Shown here piece after piece: positions 16,848-26,496 of a DNA stretch of 64,000 nucleotides; position 1 is the stretch's first letter, and every line of letters begins with the position of its first letter. The notes beneath the pieces were generated by a model. It searched no databases, had not been told where the DNA came from, and saw only the letters and a program-made list of their open reading frames with translations. The stretch covers positions 186,001 through 250,000 of the forward strand of contig CANLSH010000001.1 of the NCBI GenBank assembly GCA_947493705.1, read 5' to 3'. Made by a program: the position numbers and the translations under genes. The DNA is from an uncultured Arachnia sp. GTDB lineage: Bacteria > Actinomycetota > Actinomycetes > Propionibacteriales > Propionibacteriaceae.

Positions 16848-18638
16848 TCACTCCGTGATGATGGGGGCCCAACTGGGACCCGTCTCACCGAGCTTCTCGT
16901 CAAGCTTTGTGAACAGCGGAGAAGGTTTCTCCAGCTTCGTGCCCGCCTCGATCGGACGAGGTTGCCACCGCGCCAGCTCACTGGCGTAGTCGCCCTGCAG
17001 GATGGGGTAGGTGAGGCCGCCGTCGCTGACCTCCACCAGTTCCGGCTGCGCCGCCCAGACACCCTCTCCGCCAAGTGCCTCGAAAACTCTCTGAGCCGAG
17101 TGGGGAAGGAACGGTGTCAGCAGCGTGTTGCAGTCGCTCACAACCTGCAGTGCCACGTGCAGCACTGTGTCGCGACGCACGGGATCGTCCTTGAGCTTCC
17201 AGGGCTCCTGGTCGCTCAGGTATTTGTTTGCGAGTCCCACGATCCGCATGGCCTCGGTGATGCCGGCCTTGAAACGGCGGGCAGCGATGTGTTTGCCCAC
17301 CGTTTCGAACGCATGGGTGGAGGCGTCCAGCAGTTGGCCGTCCTCCAACGTCAGCTCGCCGCGCTCCGGGATGGCGCCCACCTGCTTGTGGGCCATGGAG
17401 ATGGAGCGGTTGACGAGGTTGCCCCACTCGTTGGCGAGTTCAAAGTTGATGCGGCGGACGAATTCGTCCCAGGTGAAGTCGGTGTCCTGGTTCTCCGGAC
17501 CGGCGACGGCGATGTAGAAACGCAGCGCATCGGGCCCGAATTCCTCCAGGAAGTCTCCCACAAGGATGGCGCCACCGCGGGAGCTGGCCACCTTGGAGCC
17601 CTTCATGGTGAGGAACTCGCTGGAGACCACCTCCGTGGGCAGTTGCAGTTCTCCGAGCGACTCGTGCACCTCACCTCCGACGGAGCCCTGACCGTTGGCG
17701 CCGAGCAGGATGCCTGGCCAGATCACGGAGTGGAAGACGATGTTGTCCTTGCCCATGAAGTAGTAGGACTCAGCTGTTTCCTCGTTCCAGAACGTGCGCC
17801 AGGCCGTGGGGTCTCCACTGCGTTTGGCCCATTCGATGGACGCCGACAGGTAGCCGATGACGGCATCGAACCAGACGTAGATGCGCTTCATGGGCGCATC
17901 GCGCCAGCCGTCGAGGGGCACGGGAACGCCCCAGTCGAGGTCCCGGGTGATGGCACGCGGCCGTAGATCTGCCAGCAGGTTGTGACTGAACTTCAGGACG
18001 TTGGGGCGCCAGTCCTGTCGCCCATCGAGCCATACCCCCAGTGCGTCGGCCAGCTTCGGGAGGTCGAGGAAGAAGTGTTCGGTCTCCACGAAATCTGGAG
18101 TCTCGCCGTTCATGCGGGAGCGCGGGTTGATGAGATCGGCCGGATCGAGCTGGTTGCCGCAGTTGTCGCACTGGTCGCCACGTGCGCCGTCGAATCCACA
18201 GATGGGACAGGTGCCTTCAATGAAGCGGTCCGGCAGCGTGCGGCCCGTCGACGGCGACAGCGCACCCATCTGGGTCTGCGCGACGACGTAGCCGTTGTCA
18301 TGGAGGGCGGTGAACATCTCCTGCACCACGGCGTAGTGGTTGGGCGTGGTGGTGCGGGTGTAGAGGTCGTAGGACAGACCCAAACCCTGCAGGTCGGTGG
18401 CAATGATGCGGTGGTACTTGTCCGCACACTCGCGTGCCGTCAGCCCCTCCTGCTCGGCCTTCACCTGGATGGCGGTGCCATGCTCATCCGTACCGGAGAC
18501 CATGAGCACGTTGTGACCGGTCATTCGCTTGAATCGGGAGAACACGTCCGAGGGCACGCCGAACCCTGAGACGTGTCCGATGTGACGGGGACCATTGGCG
18601 TAGGGCCACGCGACGGCAGCAAGAACATCAGCACACAT
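16848..18638 (-). CDS. metG: Methionyl-tRNA synthetase
   Basis: A 596-residue class I synthetase charging tRNA-Met. Visible: catalytic HIGH motif in [12 protein letters not shown] near the N-terminus; a four-cysteine zinc knuckle [18 protein letters not shown] at about 145 (type 1 connective peptide); [10 protein letters not shown]; and the second catalytic loop [12 protein letters not shown] at about 335, a divergent form of KMSKS. The anticodon-binding helical domain covers the last 200 residues, and no C-terminal tRNA-binding EMAP domain is present. The ATG at 18638 is preferred over the ATG at 18647 because TAGGAT (minus strand, 18651-18646) sits 7 nt upstream of the former, giving a leaderless start. 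Its end is convergent with the kinase across the repeat region. Confidence 0.95.
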   Translation of the reverse strand: MCADVLAAVAWPYANGPRHIGHVSGFGVPSDVFSRFKRMTGHNVLMVSGTDEHGTAIQVKAEQEGLTARECADKYHRIIATDLQGLGLSYDLYTRTTTPNHYAVVQEMFTALHDNGYVVAQTQMGALSPSTGRTLPDRFIEGTCPICGFDGARGDQCDNCGNQLDPADLINPRSRMNGETPDFVETEHFFLDLPKLADALGVWLDGRQDWRPNVLKFSHNLLADLRPRAITRDLDWGVPVPLDGWRDAPMKRIYVWFDAVIGYLSASIEWAKRSGDPTAWRTFWNEETAESYYFMGKDNIVFHSVIWPGILLGANGQGSVGGEVHESLGELQLPTEVVSSEFLTMKGSKVASSRGGAILVGDFLEEFGPDALRFYIAVAGPENQDTDFTWDEFVRRINFELANEWGNLVNRSISMAHKQVGAIPERGELTLEDGQLLDASTHAFETVGKHIAARRFKAGITEAMRIVGLANKYLSDQEPWKLKDDPVRRDTVLHVALQVVSDCNTLLTPFLPHSAQRVFEALGGEGVWAAQPELVEVSDGGLTYPILQGDYASELARWQPRPIEAGTKLEKPSPLFTKLDEKLGETGPSWAPIITE

Positions 18639-18793
18639 GCGCGTCATCCTATCGCCGCACGTCGTGCCGCCATGACACCGGTCTTCGACGCAGGGACGGC
18701 GATGTCATTTCACGAATCCCCACCCATCAAGATCACGGTCTCATCCGAAAGTTGAGTAGTGGATGCAGCGGCCTGCACCGACCCGTCGGGTTG

Positions 18794-19330
18794 CTATGCC
18801 TGGTGTCTGGCTCGGCCGAGACCCACGAGATACCAGGCGATGAGGATGATGACCACCAGCACGGGAAGTACGTAGTACAGATAGCTGTACTCGGCCGCAC
18901 CCAGCCAAATGGTTGGATCCTCCTCTTCGCTCGTGATGAAGACACGGGCGTTGTCCGCTCCCACCGCAGTGGCTTCTACCACCCGCGCCACCATCGTCAC
19001 GATGGCCGCCCCGGCACTGACCGCGAGGCTGGCAACCGCCGCACGCATCCTCACCAGCATCTTGTTGTGGCCATGTCGGATCGCTTTCCTGGCCCCCATG
19101 GCCCAGATGAGAATGACCGCGATGAGCGAAGTCACCAGCAGCACACCGGAGGGCTCCCCTGCGACTTCCGGCCGGAAGAGGAAAAGAGTGAGCGCGTCGA
19201 GCCCCCAGATGACGAATGGCCACCAGAATCGCCATCCGCCCGCACCGCCGAGTTCACGCAGGATGCCACGATCGGGTCGGTTGAGCGGCTGGGTGGTGCC
19301 GGACTGATCGTTCACAGGCGGGTTTTTCAT
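18794..19330 (-). CDS. Membrane protein with 2TM-like segments, unknown function
   Basis: A 178-residue protein, start at 19330 (MKNPPVND) with AAGGATGGAG upstream. After a hydrophilic N-terminus of about 40 residues, two membrane segments lie at about 33-50 and 60-80 (WWPFVIWGLDALTLFLF, VLLVTSLIAVILIWAMGA). A basic loop follows (RKAIRHGHNKMLVRMR), then AVASLAVSAGAAIVTMVARV and a final segment YLYYVLPVLVVIILIAWYLV with a short tail. The gene follows rnhA on the same strand with a 26-bp gap. I do not recognise the family beyond a general 2TM/4TM membrane protein; the basic stretch between helices faces the cytosol. Confidence 0.65.
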   Translation of the reverse strand: MKNPPVNDQSGTTQPLNRPDRGILRELGGAGGWRFWWPFVIWGLDALTLFLFRPEVAGEPSGVLLVTSLIAVILIWAMGARKAIRHGHNKMLVRMRAAVASLAVSAGAAIVTMVARVVEATAVGADNARVFITSEEEDPTIWLGAAEYSYLYYVLPVLVVIILIAWYLVGLGRARHQA

Positions 19331-19356
19331 GGCTCCATCCTTCCACGAGTTCTGTC

Positions 19357-20259
19357 TCATGGCTTACGCGTGACCTGTGCGAACCGGAGTTTCCATCCAC
19401 CCGGCAGCTTCTGCCACAGCGAATAGCGAAGATGCTCCTCATCGGTGTGGTGCAGCCAGCGCACGCCTGCGAGTCCCTCGGCGTACTCATCCACGCTGAG
19501 CACATCGAAGTCCTGCGATGTGGGCTCCCAGGTGCCGTGGTCGCGGGTGATGACCTCGCCGTCGACGGTGTGCGCGACGAAATCGTGATGGAGGACATCG
19601 TTCAAGCGCTCACCATCGGTTCGGATCTCCTCACTCAGCAACTCACGCGTCAGGCGCGTGAGCCACGCCTTGGTCCGTGCACTGGCTGTGCCGGGTGTCG
19701 ACGTTTCGGGCGCGACGGGAGCGTCGAAGCTGAAGAGGTCGGGCTCCTCGTCGACGTTCTTCGGGGTGAACTCCTGCTGCCTCGCTGGCTGGGTCGGCGA
19801 GTCCGGGAAGCCGGGGCCTTCGTCCACTGCCGTGTTCTGCTGGAATGCGGTGGCGGCCGCACGAGCACGGACGTCGGCAGCTTCGTTCATCGCGTGACCG
19901 GCGTGGCCCCTGACCCATTCGAACTCCACTTCACGGTCTTTCAGGGCCGCGTCGAGTTCCTTCATGAGGTCAACATTGAGCACAGGCTTGCCGTCACCCT
20001 TCTTCCAGCCGCGACGCTTCCACCCCGGCATCCACTTCGTGAGTGAGTTGATGACGTACTGGGAGTCGCACAGAATCCTGATCGGTTCATCCACGTGCGC
20101 CGTGGACTGCAGCAGGTCCAGCACCGCCATGAGTTCGCCCATGTTGTTGGTGCCATGCGGCCAGCCCCCGGCGGCCCAGATGTCGTCGCTGATGTACCAC
20201 GCCCAGCCTGCGGGGCCCGGGTTGGACAGGGAGGATCCGTCGGCGGCAGCAATGATCAC
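19357..20259 (-). CDS. rnhA: Ribonuclease HI fused to a DUF4440/NTF2-like domain
   Basis: A 300-residue fusion. Residues 1-145 are RNase HI, which cuts RNA in RNA-DNA hybrids: the active-site residues are present as Asp7 (IIAAADGSS), Glu42 (NNMGELMAV), Asp65 (LCDSQYVINS), His119 and Asp129 (NEAADVRARA). After a Pro/Glu-rich linker (about 145-205), residues 208-300 (TRELLSEEIRTDGERLNDVL ... HLRYSLWQKLPGGWKL) look like an NTF2-fold DUF4440 domain. GTG at 20259 is chosen because homologues start at IIAAADG and TAGCCT (minus strand, 20272-20267) lies 7 nt upstream with no ribosome-binding site. It is divergent from the helicase gene. Confidence 0.88.
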   Translation of the reverse strand: MIIAAADGSSLSNPGPAGWAWYISDDIWAAGGWPHGTNNMGELMAVLDLLQSTAHVDEPIRILCDSQYVINSLTKWMPGWKRRGWKKGDGKPVLNVDLMKELDAALKDREVEFEWVRGHAGHAMNEAADVRARAAATAFQQNTAVDEGPGFPDSPTQPARQQEFTPKNVDEEPDLFSFDAPVAPETSTPGTASARTKAWLTRLTRELLSEEIRTDGERLNDVLHHDFVAHTVDGEVITRDHGTWEPTSQDFDVLSVDEYAEGLAGVRWLHHTDEEHLRYSLWQKLPGGWKLRFAQVTRKP

Positions 20260-20384
20260 GAGACGAAGGCTAGCGACTGAAGCCGAAGAGTGGTTGATCG
20301 TGGTTGGTCTGCCAACCACAGATGACCACTCTTCAGTGGAAAGTGGCGGCGCGCTTTACGTGGGCCATGGCACGATGGGGTGCG

Positions 20385-22907
20385 ATGACGCTCACCGAAG
20401 TACTCGACGGCCCCAAGGATTCCGACTCCCTCTACGAGGGTTTCGTCGCATGGGCGGAGGCCGATGGCCTTCCGCTCTATCCGCACCAGGACGAGGCTCT
20501 CATCGAGATCCTGACGGGCGCCAATGTCATCGTGACCACGCCGACTGGCTCCGGGAAGTCGCTGATCGCACTCGGGGCCCACTTCGTGACGCTCGCGGAG
20601 CGGGGTCGGACGTACTACACCGCCCCCATCAAAGCGCTGGTCAGTGAGAAGTTCTTCGCCCTGTGCGCCGTGTTCGGGGCGGACCAGGTGGGCATGGTCA
20701 CCGGCGACGCGTCGGTCAACCCGGACGCCCCCATCATCTGCTGCACCGCCGAGATCCTGGCCAACATTGCTCTGCGTGAAGGCGCCGACGCCGACGTCGA
20801 CCAAGTGGTCATGGACGAGTTCCACTTCATTTCCGATCGTGACCGGGGTTGGGCTTGGCAGGTCCCCCTTGTGGAACTCCCCCAGGCCCAATTCATCATC
20901 ATGTCCGCCACACTCGGCGACGTCTCGCGCCTCGCCAGCGACCTCCAGGAGCGGACCGGACGCTCGACGTCGGTCATCGGCGGCGCGGAGCGACCGGTGC
21001 CTCTGGTCTACCGCTGGTCACTGGAGCCTGTCCATGACACCATCGCCACCCTCGTGGAGAACCAGCAGGCACCCGTCTACGTCGTCCACTCCACGCAGGC
21101 TTCCGCCGTCGAGCGCGCCCAGGCGCTACTGAGCCAGGGTGTGGTGAAGCGGGCCAGCAAAGCCGTGCCCGAGGAGCTGAAGGAGGCACTGGCAGGATTC
21201 AAATTCTCCGGCGGCTTCGGCCAAACTCTCGTGAAGCTGTTGCGCCAGGGCATCGCCGTACACCACGCCGGAATGCTGCCGCGCTACCGCCGGCTCGTCG
21301 AACAGCTCGCCCAGCGCGGACTCCTCACCGTCATCTGCGGCACCGACACACTCGGTGTGGGCATCAACGTGCCCATCCGGACCGTCCTGTTCGGCTCGCT
21401 GACCAAGTTCGACGGTCGCCGACAGCGTCATCTGCGGAGCCGCGAGTTCCACCAGATCGCCGGACGGGCAGGGCGCGCAGGCTTCGACACCATCGGCTAC
21501 GTCGTGGCCCAGGCTCCTGAGCATGACGTCGAGAACGCCAAGATCCTGGCCAAGCATGCAGGGGATGAAAAGAAGCTGAAATCGGTGCGACGCAAGAAAC
21601 CACCGGAGGGTTTTGTCAATTACACCGAAGCCACCTTCACCAAGCTGATCGACAGTGAGCCCGAAGAGCTGAAGGGACGGATGCGGGTGACGCACGCCAT
21701 CCTGCTGAACCTTCTTCAGCGCGACGGCGACATCGCGGCTGCCCTCGTACGCCTGGTGGACAGTGCCGTCGACCCCGGACGTGCCCGTCGCCAGCTGTTG
21801 TCCCGCGCTGCGGCGCTGGGCCGATCACTGATCCGCTCCGGCGTGGTGACGCGTCTGCCTGAGCCGACGAAGACCGGCCGTCGCTACGCCATGGACGTCG
21901 ATCTCCAGCGCGACTTCGCCCTGAACCAGCCGCTCTCCTCATTCGCGCTTGCCGTGATCGAGACGCTCGACGAGGAGGAGCCCGGATACGCCCTCGACGT
22001 CGTCAGCGTCATCGAGGCCACGATCGAGGACCCGCGCACCATCCTCATGGCGCAGCAGTTCAGGGCCAAGGGCGAAACGGTGCAGGACCTCAAGGCCGAC
22101 GGTTACGACTACGACGAGCGCATGCAGATTCTCGACGAGGTGACGTGGGAGAAGCCGCTGGAGGAAAAGCTCACCCACGCCCACGTCGAGATGGCCGCAC
22201 AGGCGCCCTGGCTCCTCGAAACACCCGTCTCCCCCAAGTCCGTGGTACGTGACATGTTCACCTCCGCCATGACCTTCGGTGAGTACGTCGCCCACCTCAA
22301 AATCCAGCGCAGCGAGGGCCTGCTGTTGCGCTACCTTTCCGACGCCTATCGTGCCCTGCGTCAGACCGTACCCGAGGGCTACCGCACCGAAGAGCTGGAG
22401 GATCTGATCGTGTGGCTCCGGGAGGTCACGCGTCTGGTGGACTCCTCACTGCTCGATGAGTGGGCTGCCCTCAGTGCCATGGGTGGCGACGTGGTGCTGA
22501 TCGATGATGAGCTCCCGCCGCCGGCGAAACCTGTGACCGGCAATCAGCGGGCCTTCCGCGTCATGGTGCGCAACGCCCTGTGGAGGCGTGTCGAGCTCGC
22601 TTCCCGGGACGACATCGATGGCCTGGCTGTGGTGGACTCCGGCTCACCCATGACGCGTCAACGCTGGGACGATGCACTGGGCGACTACTGGGACGAGCAT
22701 GACGATCTGCGCACCGGCCCTGACTCGCGAGGACCGTCATTCTTCGACGTCGAATCGCAGAGCGACGAGAAGTGGCTCGTCCGGCAGGTGATCGATGACC
22801 CGGCCGGCAACCGCGACTGGGCCATCCACGCCACCGTGGACCTTGCGGCCTCGGACGAAGCAGGTGAGCTGGTCATGCAGACGCTCAGCTTCGCCCGTCA
22901 CGACTGA
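20385..22907 (+). CDS. DEAD/DEAH-box superfamily 2 helicase (DUF3516 type)
   Basis: An 840-residue Ski2/Mtr4-like SF2 helicase. Motifs in order: Walker A TTPTGSGKSLIALGAH at about residue 50, motif II MDEFHFISDRDRG at about 145, motif III MSATLG, GIAVHHAGMLPRYR, GVGINVPIRTVLFG, and motif VI HQIAGRAGRAGF. A long C-terminal region (about 430-840) corresponds to DUF3516, found in actinobacterial homologues. The start MTLTEVLDG at 20385 leads directly into the conserved LYPHQDEALIEIL; longer in-frame starts exist at 20367 and 20304. ATP-dependent RNA or DNA unwinding is the family-level function; the target is not known. It is divergent from rnhA by 125 bp. Confidence 0.9.
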   Translation: MTLTEVLDGPKDSDSLYEGFVAWAEADGLPLYPHQDEALIEILTGANVIVTTPTGSGKSLIALGAHFVTLAERGRTYYTAPIKALVSEKFFALCAVFGADQVGMVTGDASVNPDAPIICCTAEILANIALREGADADVDQVVMDEFHFISDRDRGWAWQVPLVELPQAQFIIMSATLGDVSRLASDLQERTGRSTSVIGGAERPVPLVYRWSLEPVHDTIATLVENQQAPVYVVHSTQASAVERAQALLSQGVVKRASKAVPEELKEALAGFKFSGGFGQTLVKLLRQGIAVHHAGMLPRYRRLVEQLAQRGLLTVICGTDTLGVGINVPIRTVLFGSLTKFDGRRQRHLRSREFHQIAGRAGRAGFDTIGYVVAQAPEHDVENAKILAKHAGDEKKLKSVRRKKPPEGFVNYTEATFTKLIDSEPEELKGRMRVTHAILLNLLQRDGDIAAALVRLVDSAVDPGRARRQLLSRAAALGRSLIRSGVVTRLPEPTKTGRRYAMDVDLQRDFALNQPLSSFALAVIETLDEEEPGYALDVVSVIEATIEDPRTILMAQQFRAKGETVQDLKADGYDYDERMQILDEVTWEKPLEEKLTHAHVEMAAQAPWLLETPVSPKSVVRDMFTSAMTFGEYVAHLKIQRSEGLLLRYLSDAYRALRQTVPEGYRTEELEDLIVWLREVTRLVDSSLLDEWAALSAMGGDVVLIDDELPPPAKPVTGNQRAFRVMVRNALWRRVELASRDDIDGLAVVDSGSPMTRQRWDDALGDYWDEHDDLRTGPDSRGPSFFDVESQSDEKWLVRQVIDDPAGNRDWAIHATVDLAASDEAGELVMQTLSFARHD

Positions 22908-22919
22908 GGAGCCATCACC

Positions 22920-23474
22920 TCACCTGCGCCGACGCGGCACCCACCAGGAAACCACCAGCCCGGCTACGAGCACGACTGCGACGGCGGCGGTGATGGCAGG
23001 CCAGACAAAGGCGCCGGGCTCATCCCCCACAACTGGATCAATTCCCTTGCCCGGACCGGCGGCCTCGATCAATTCCGCCATCACCGATTCGCTGGCATCA
23101 CTGGTTCCTGCACACCGCTCCGCCGAATACTGGCCCTCGGATTCGTGCGCGAAGAGCAGGAGATCGGTTCCCTCCTCGATCAGCCCCAATCCGCATTCCT
23201 CGCTCTCCAGGGCCGTCGTCAGAGGAAATTTAGAGACAACATCACCTTTCCAGACGTGCAGAGGGCGCACCGTCAGTAGGACGTGTTCGCCACCATCCTC
23301 TCGTTCTGCCACGGCGGACTTTTCCACGATCACGCGCGCCACCACATCGGCGCCGTCCACCTTCTGGGCCATGTCCATCTCAGCGCAACTGCACGCAGCC
23401 GCGACTGATGTGGATAGAAGCAAGGAAAACAGCGTGAGAATGGCACCGGCGAGGAGGCGTGCGATTGTCTTCAT
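22920..23474 (-). CDS. Secreted/membrane-anchored protein with CSC (TIMP-like) N-terminus
   Basis: A 184-residue protein. MKTIARLLAGAILTLFSLLL is a signal peptide, with a likely cleavage after AAA just before CSCAEMDMAQKV. The mature N-terminus therefore begins with a Cys-x-Cys pair, as in the netrin/TIMP-like fold, and two further cysteines follow (ESEECGLGL and AERCAGTS). The domain reads VKVDGADVVARVIVEK-like strands and LLTVRPLHVWKGD, which is usual for bacterial TIMP-like proteins. The C-terminus is one transmembrane helix followed by RRRR, so the protein is a cell-surface anchored domain. It converges with the helicase gene by 12 nt. Inhibitory activity is only an analogy. Confidence 0.75.
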   Translation of the reverse strand: MKTIARLLAGAILTLFSLLLSTSVAAACSCAEMDMAQKVDGADVVARVIVEKSAVAEREDGGEHVLLTVRPLHVWKGDVVSKFPLTTALESEECGLGLIEEGTDLLLFAHESEGQYSAERCAGTSDASESVMAELIEAAGPGKGIDPVVGDEPGAFVWPAITAAVAVVLVAGLVVSWWVPRRRR

Positions 23475-23516
23475 CCGGCCATTGTGCTCCACCGTGGTGG
23501 CGGCGTACCTCTGTGG

Positions 23517-24413
23517 CTACGCACCCGCTGATCGCTCGGTGGAGACAGCTGTGCTTCCGCCATCGCGATGTTCAACGTCTTCGTGAGTTTCCGGCAGATC
23601 CTCCATGAGGGTCCGCCGCAGGGCGTCCTGTTCGGCCACGAGCCAATGCTCGCGCCGACGGATCTGGTCGCCGACACCCTCGTCCCACATGCGGCGCCAG
23701 CCCCCGCCCTGATCCTCGGCTCTGTGTTTCATCCAGTGCCACGACTGCTGCGCAGCGGAAATGGCGACAGGAACCACCCACTCCTTCTCCTCATCCGAGA
23801 GGCCGTAGGTATCCACCAGCAGCCGGCCCCGTTCCCCAGGATCCACGCCTTGAAAAACAGGATTTCTATCCTCCGGAGCCATCCATCCCGCCCACCACAG
23901 GAGCAGATTCACCACCTCGTCCACTCGTGATGATGGGCTCGTCAGATCAAAGTCAAGGAGCGCCACTGCCCTGCCGTCCCGAAACACCGTGTTCTCCGGG
24001 GCCACGTGCCGGTGCCCCAGGAAACTGGCCACAGGTCCCACCGGTTCCGGCGCTCCCGAGGGCCATGAGCGCACGGCTGTGTCATCCGGGAGCCCGATGT
24101 GCACCAGGGCGTCGTCGAGCCGCCGCAGGAGTCGGGCGACGGAAGTTGCCCGTTCCGGATCAGCAACCCAATCGGGCCATGGCCGCCCGGCCACCTCTCC
24201 CTCGATCCAGGACAGAATCTCGCGACCCTGCTCATCGATGCCGAGGAATCGTGGCACGCAGTCGACGTCGGCCTCCTCGAGCTGCCCCAGAAGCCGGTGA
24301 ACAAGTTCGGAGTGGGGACCCATCGGTCGACGAACCGTGTCGCCCACCCTCACCACACCGTCGGACACGTCGCCACCCTGCAACGGAATCTCATGCATTC
24401 CAGGATCAGTCAT
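23517..24413 (-). CDS. Phosphotransferase (APH fold) with altered catalytic motif
   Basis: A 298-residue protein of the aminoglycoside phosphotransferase/choline kinase fold. The N-lobe begins SDGVVRVGDTVRRP. The Brenner-type motif, normally HxDxxxxN, reads LGHRHVAPENTVF, with His134 and Asn141 kept but His136 where the catalytic Asp should be. The metal-binding motif LLDFDLTSP (Asp154, Asp156) is intact. The rest (DEVVNLLLWWAGWMAPEDR, helical C-lobe) fits the family. ATG at 24413 is my choice; an in-frame ATG at 24425 is also possible, and neither has a clear ribosome-binding site. The missing Asp suggests a pseudokinase or a changed mechanism; substrate unknown. Confidence 0.8.
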   Translation of the reverse strand: MTDPGMHEIPLQGGDVSDGVVRVGDTVRRPMGPHSELVHRLLGQLEEADVDCVPRFLGIDEQGREILSWIEGEVAGRPWPDWVADPERATSVARLLRRLDDALVHIGLPDDTAVRSWPSGAPEPVGPVASFLGHRHVAPENTVFRDGRAVALLDFDLTSPSSRVDEVVNLLLWWAGWMAPEDRNPVFQGVDPGERGRLLVDTYGLSDEEKEWVVPVAISAAQQSWHWMKHRAEDQGGGWRRMWDEGVGDQIRRREHWLVAEQDALRRTLMEDLPETHEDVEHRDGGSTAVSTERSAGA

Positions 24414-24516
24414 GCACCCCAGCATGGCACCGGAGAAGCAACTTTGTCGTCGGTCCACGGACAATTCGTGGCAACCCGTTTCACGCCGTGACCATCGGAA
24501 CTGCAACTCTTGACCC

Positions 24517-26487
24517 GTGCAACAGTTCTGGCAGAGACTGACCGACGCTTTCGCGGCTCTCGATCCCACCGCCTACGTGGCTCTCGTCGTCGTGATAGCA
24601 GTCCTCGCGCAGTGGATTGCATGGGCCCTCAAGGTTCCCTCCATTCTGCTTCTCCTCGTCATCGGGTTCTTCCTTGGCCGGCTGGTGCAACCCGACGACA
24701 TCCTCGGCCGTGATGTCCTCTTCGCCGGGGTGAACCTCGCCGTCGGCATCATCTTGTTCGAAGGAGCCCTCACCCTGCGCTTCCGCGACATCCATGACCT
24801 GAGACGGCCTGTACTGAGGCTCAGCACGGTGACGGTTGTCATCGCCTGGGTTCTGATCAGCGCTTCCGCATGGCTCGTCGGCTTCCAACTTGAGATGTCC
24901 GTGCTCGTGGGTGCCATCCTGGTGGTGACCGGCCCGACCGTGATCGCGCCCATATTGCGCATGATTCGGCCAACGCGAAGGGTTTCCTCCCTGTTGAAAT
25001 GGGAGGGCATCATCGTCGACCCCATAGGCGCCGTCCTCGCCGTGCTGGTTTTCCAGGGCATGCTGCAGCTCCGCAGCGGTGATCCCCTTCCCGAGCTGAT
25101 CCTGGCGCTCCTTCTGACCCTGGTCCTGTCGCTCGCACTGGGTCTGGGGCTGGGCTGGATAGTCGGCTGGCTCATGTACCACCACGCCATCCCTGACTTC
25201 CTTCACGGCGTCTTCTTCGTTGCTGTGGCGGTCGGGACACTCGTTGCTTCCAATGCCATCCAGTCTGAGAGCGGCCTGTTGACGGTGACCGTCATGGGCA
25301 TCTACCTGGGTAATCAGAAGAAGCTCCGCCTTCGGCTCGTCGAGGAGTTTGCGGAACACCTGCAAGTGCTGTTCGTGGGAGCGCTGTTCCTGGTGCTGGC
25401 GGCTCGAATCGCTCCCGCGGACATCATTGACGTTGCGCCGCGCGCACTGATCTTCGTCGCTCTGCTCGTTCTGGTGGTGCGCCCCATCAGTGTTGTCGTG
25501 GGCCTGATCGGCACGTCAGTGAGCCGAGAAGAACGGGCGCTGATGCTGTGGATGGCTCCTCGCGGCATCGTCGCTGCAGCGATCACCAGCGTGTTCGGGC
25601 TGCAATTCACCCAAGCCGCCGAGGACCGAGCAGTGCAAGCAGCCGAAGCCACTGGGGAGGAAGCCGATGCCCTGCTCGCCCAAGCCGCCCAACTCTTCGA
25701 CCTCGCTGAGCAGGCCAACGAGCTGGTCCCGCTGGTGTTCATCGTGATCGTCGCCACCGTCGCCATCTATGGCCTGGGCGTCGGACGGTTGGCAGAACGA
25801 CTCCATCTGGCCGCTCGATCGCCCCAGGGTGTCCTGTTCGTCGGTGGCCAGCAGTGGATCGTGGACACCGCCACCACCCTCAACGCAGCGGGTATCACGA
25901 CGCGAGTGGTATCCAACGAATTCCCGAAGACTGCGAAGGCTCGACGCGTGGGGCTGGACACCGTGACGGCCAATATCTTGTCCCAGTTCGCCGTGGAGGA
26001 CATGGAACTCACAAAGTTCAAGTCACTGATCGCAGCCACCCCCGCCGATGAGGTCAATGCCACCGCAGCACGAGAGTTCTCGAAAGTGTTGGGACAGGCC
26101 AACGTCTTCCAGCTCACGCAACGAGAGAAGCCAGCTGGCGCGACGGGCGGGCGCACGAACGCCGCGGACCACCTCACGGTGCCGATCTGTTTCGCACCAC
26201 CGAAAAGCAACAATCAGCTCAAAGAACTGATGCAGCGGGGTTTCACTGTGAGGCACACGCGGCTGACATCCACGTTCACGCGCGACGACTTCGAAGAGAT
26301 GTGGGGCGAGGAACTCGTCTACATGTTCGTGCTCGACGATGGCGAGCTCGATGTCGTCAACGGCCGCACGAAAGTGCCTCAGAAGGGGGTCTCCGTCATC
26401 TCATTGGTTCCTCCACAACCTTCAGCCCGGCCTGCTTCCCGCGTGGATCTGGCCGCACATGAGGGTCAAGGCATCGGCACGGCATAG
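24517..26487 (+). CDS. CPA1-type cation/proton antiporter with C-terminal Rossmann-like domain
   Basis: A 656-residue antiporter. About residues 1-425 are 12-13 membrane helices with the CPA signatures GVNLAVGIILFEGALTL, VVTGPTVIAPILRMIRP and WEGIIVDPIGAVLAV, the latter carrying the ion-site Asp. The helical domain is interrupted by a hydrophilic, Ala/Glu-rich loop of about 50 residues (AAEDRAVQAAEATGEE). Residues 440-560 look like a TrkA-N type domain (GVLFVGGQQWIVDTATTL ... TRVVSNEFPKTAKARR), but the nucleotide-binding GxGxxG is degenerate. The last 90 residues form an extra domain. GTG start at 24517. It is the second antiporter in the window and differs from the first by this regulatory tail. 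Confidence 0.88.
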   Translation: MQQFWQRLTDAFAALDPTAYVALVVVIAVLAQWIAWALKVPSILLLLVIGFFLGRLVQPDDILGRDVLFAGVNLAVGIILFEGALTLRFRDIHDLRRPVLRLSTVTVVIAWVLISASAWLVGFQLEMSVLVGAILVVTGPTVIAPILRMIRPTRRVSSLLKWEGIIVDPIGAVLAVLVFQGMLQLRSGDPLPELILALLLTLVLSLALGLGLGWIVGWLMYHHAIPDFLHGVFFVAVAVGTLVASNAIQSESGLLTVTVMGIYLGNQKKLRLRLVEEFAEHLQVLFVGALFLVLAARIAPADIIDVAPRALIFVALLVLVVRPISVVVGLIGTSVSREERALMLWMAPRGIVAAAITSVFGLQFTQAAEDRAVQAAEATGEEADALLAQAAQLFDLAEQANELVPLVFIVIVATVAIYGLGVGRLAERLHLAARSPQGVLFVGGQQWIVDTATTLNAAGITTRVVSNEFPKTAKARRVGLDTVTANILSQFAVEDMELTKFKSLIAATPADEVNATAAREFSKVLGQANVFQLTQREKPAGATGGRTNAADHLTVPICFAPPKSNNQLKELMQRGFTVRHTRLTSTFTRDDFEEMWGEELVYMFVLDDGELDVVNGRTKVPQKGVSVISLVPPQPSARPASRVDLAAHEGQGIGTA

Positions 26488-26496
26488 CCTGACAGG

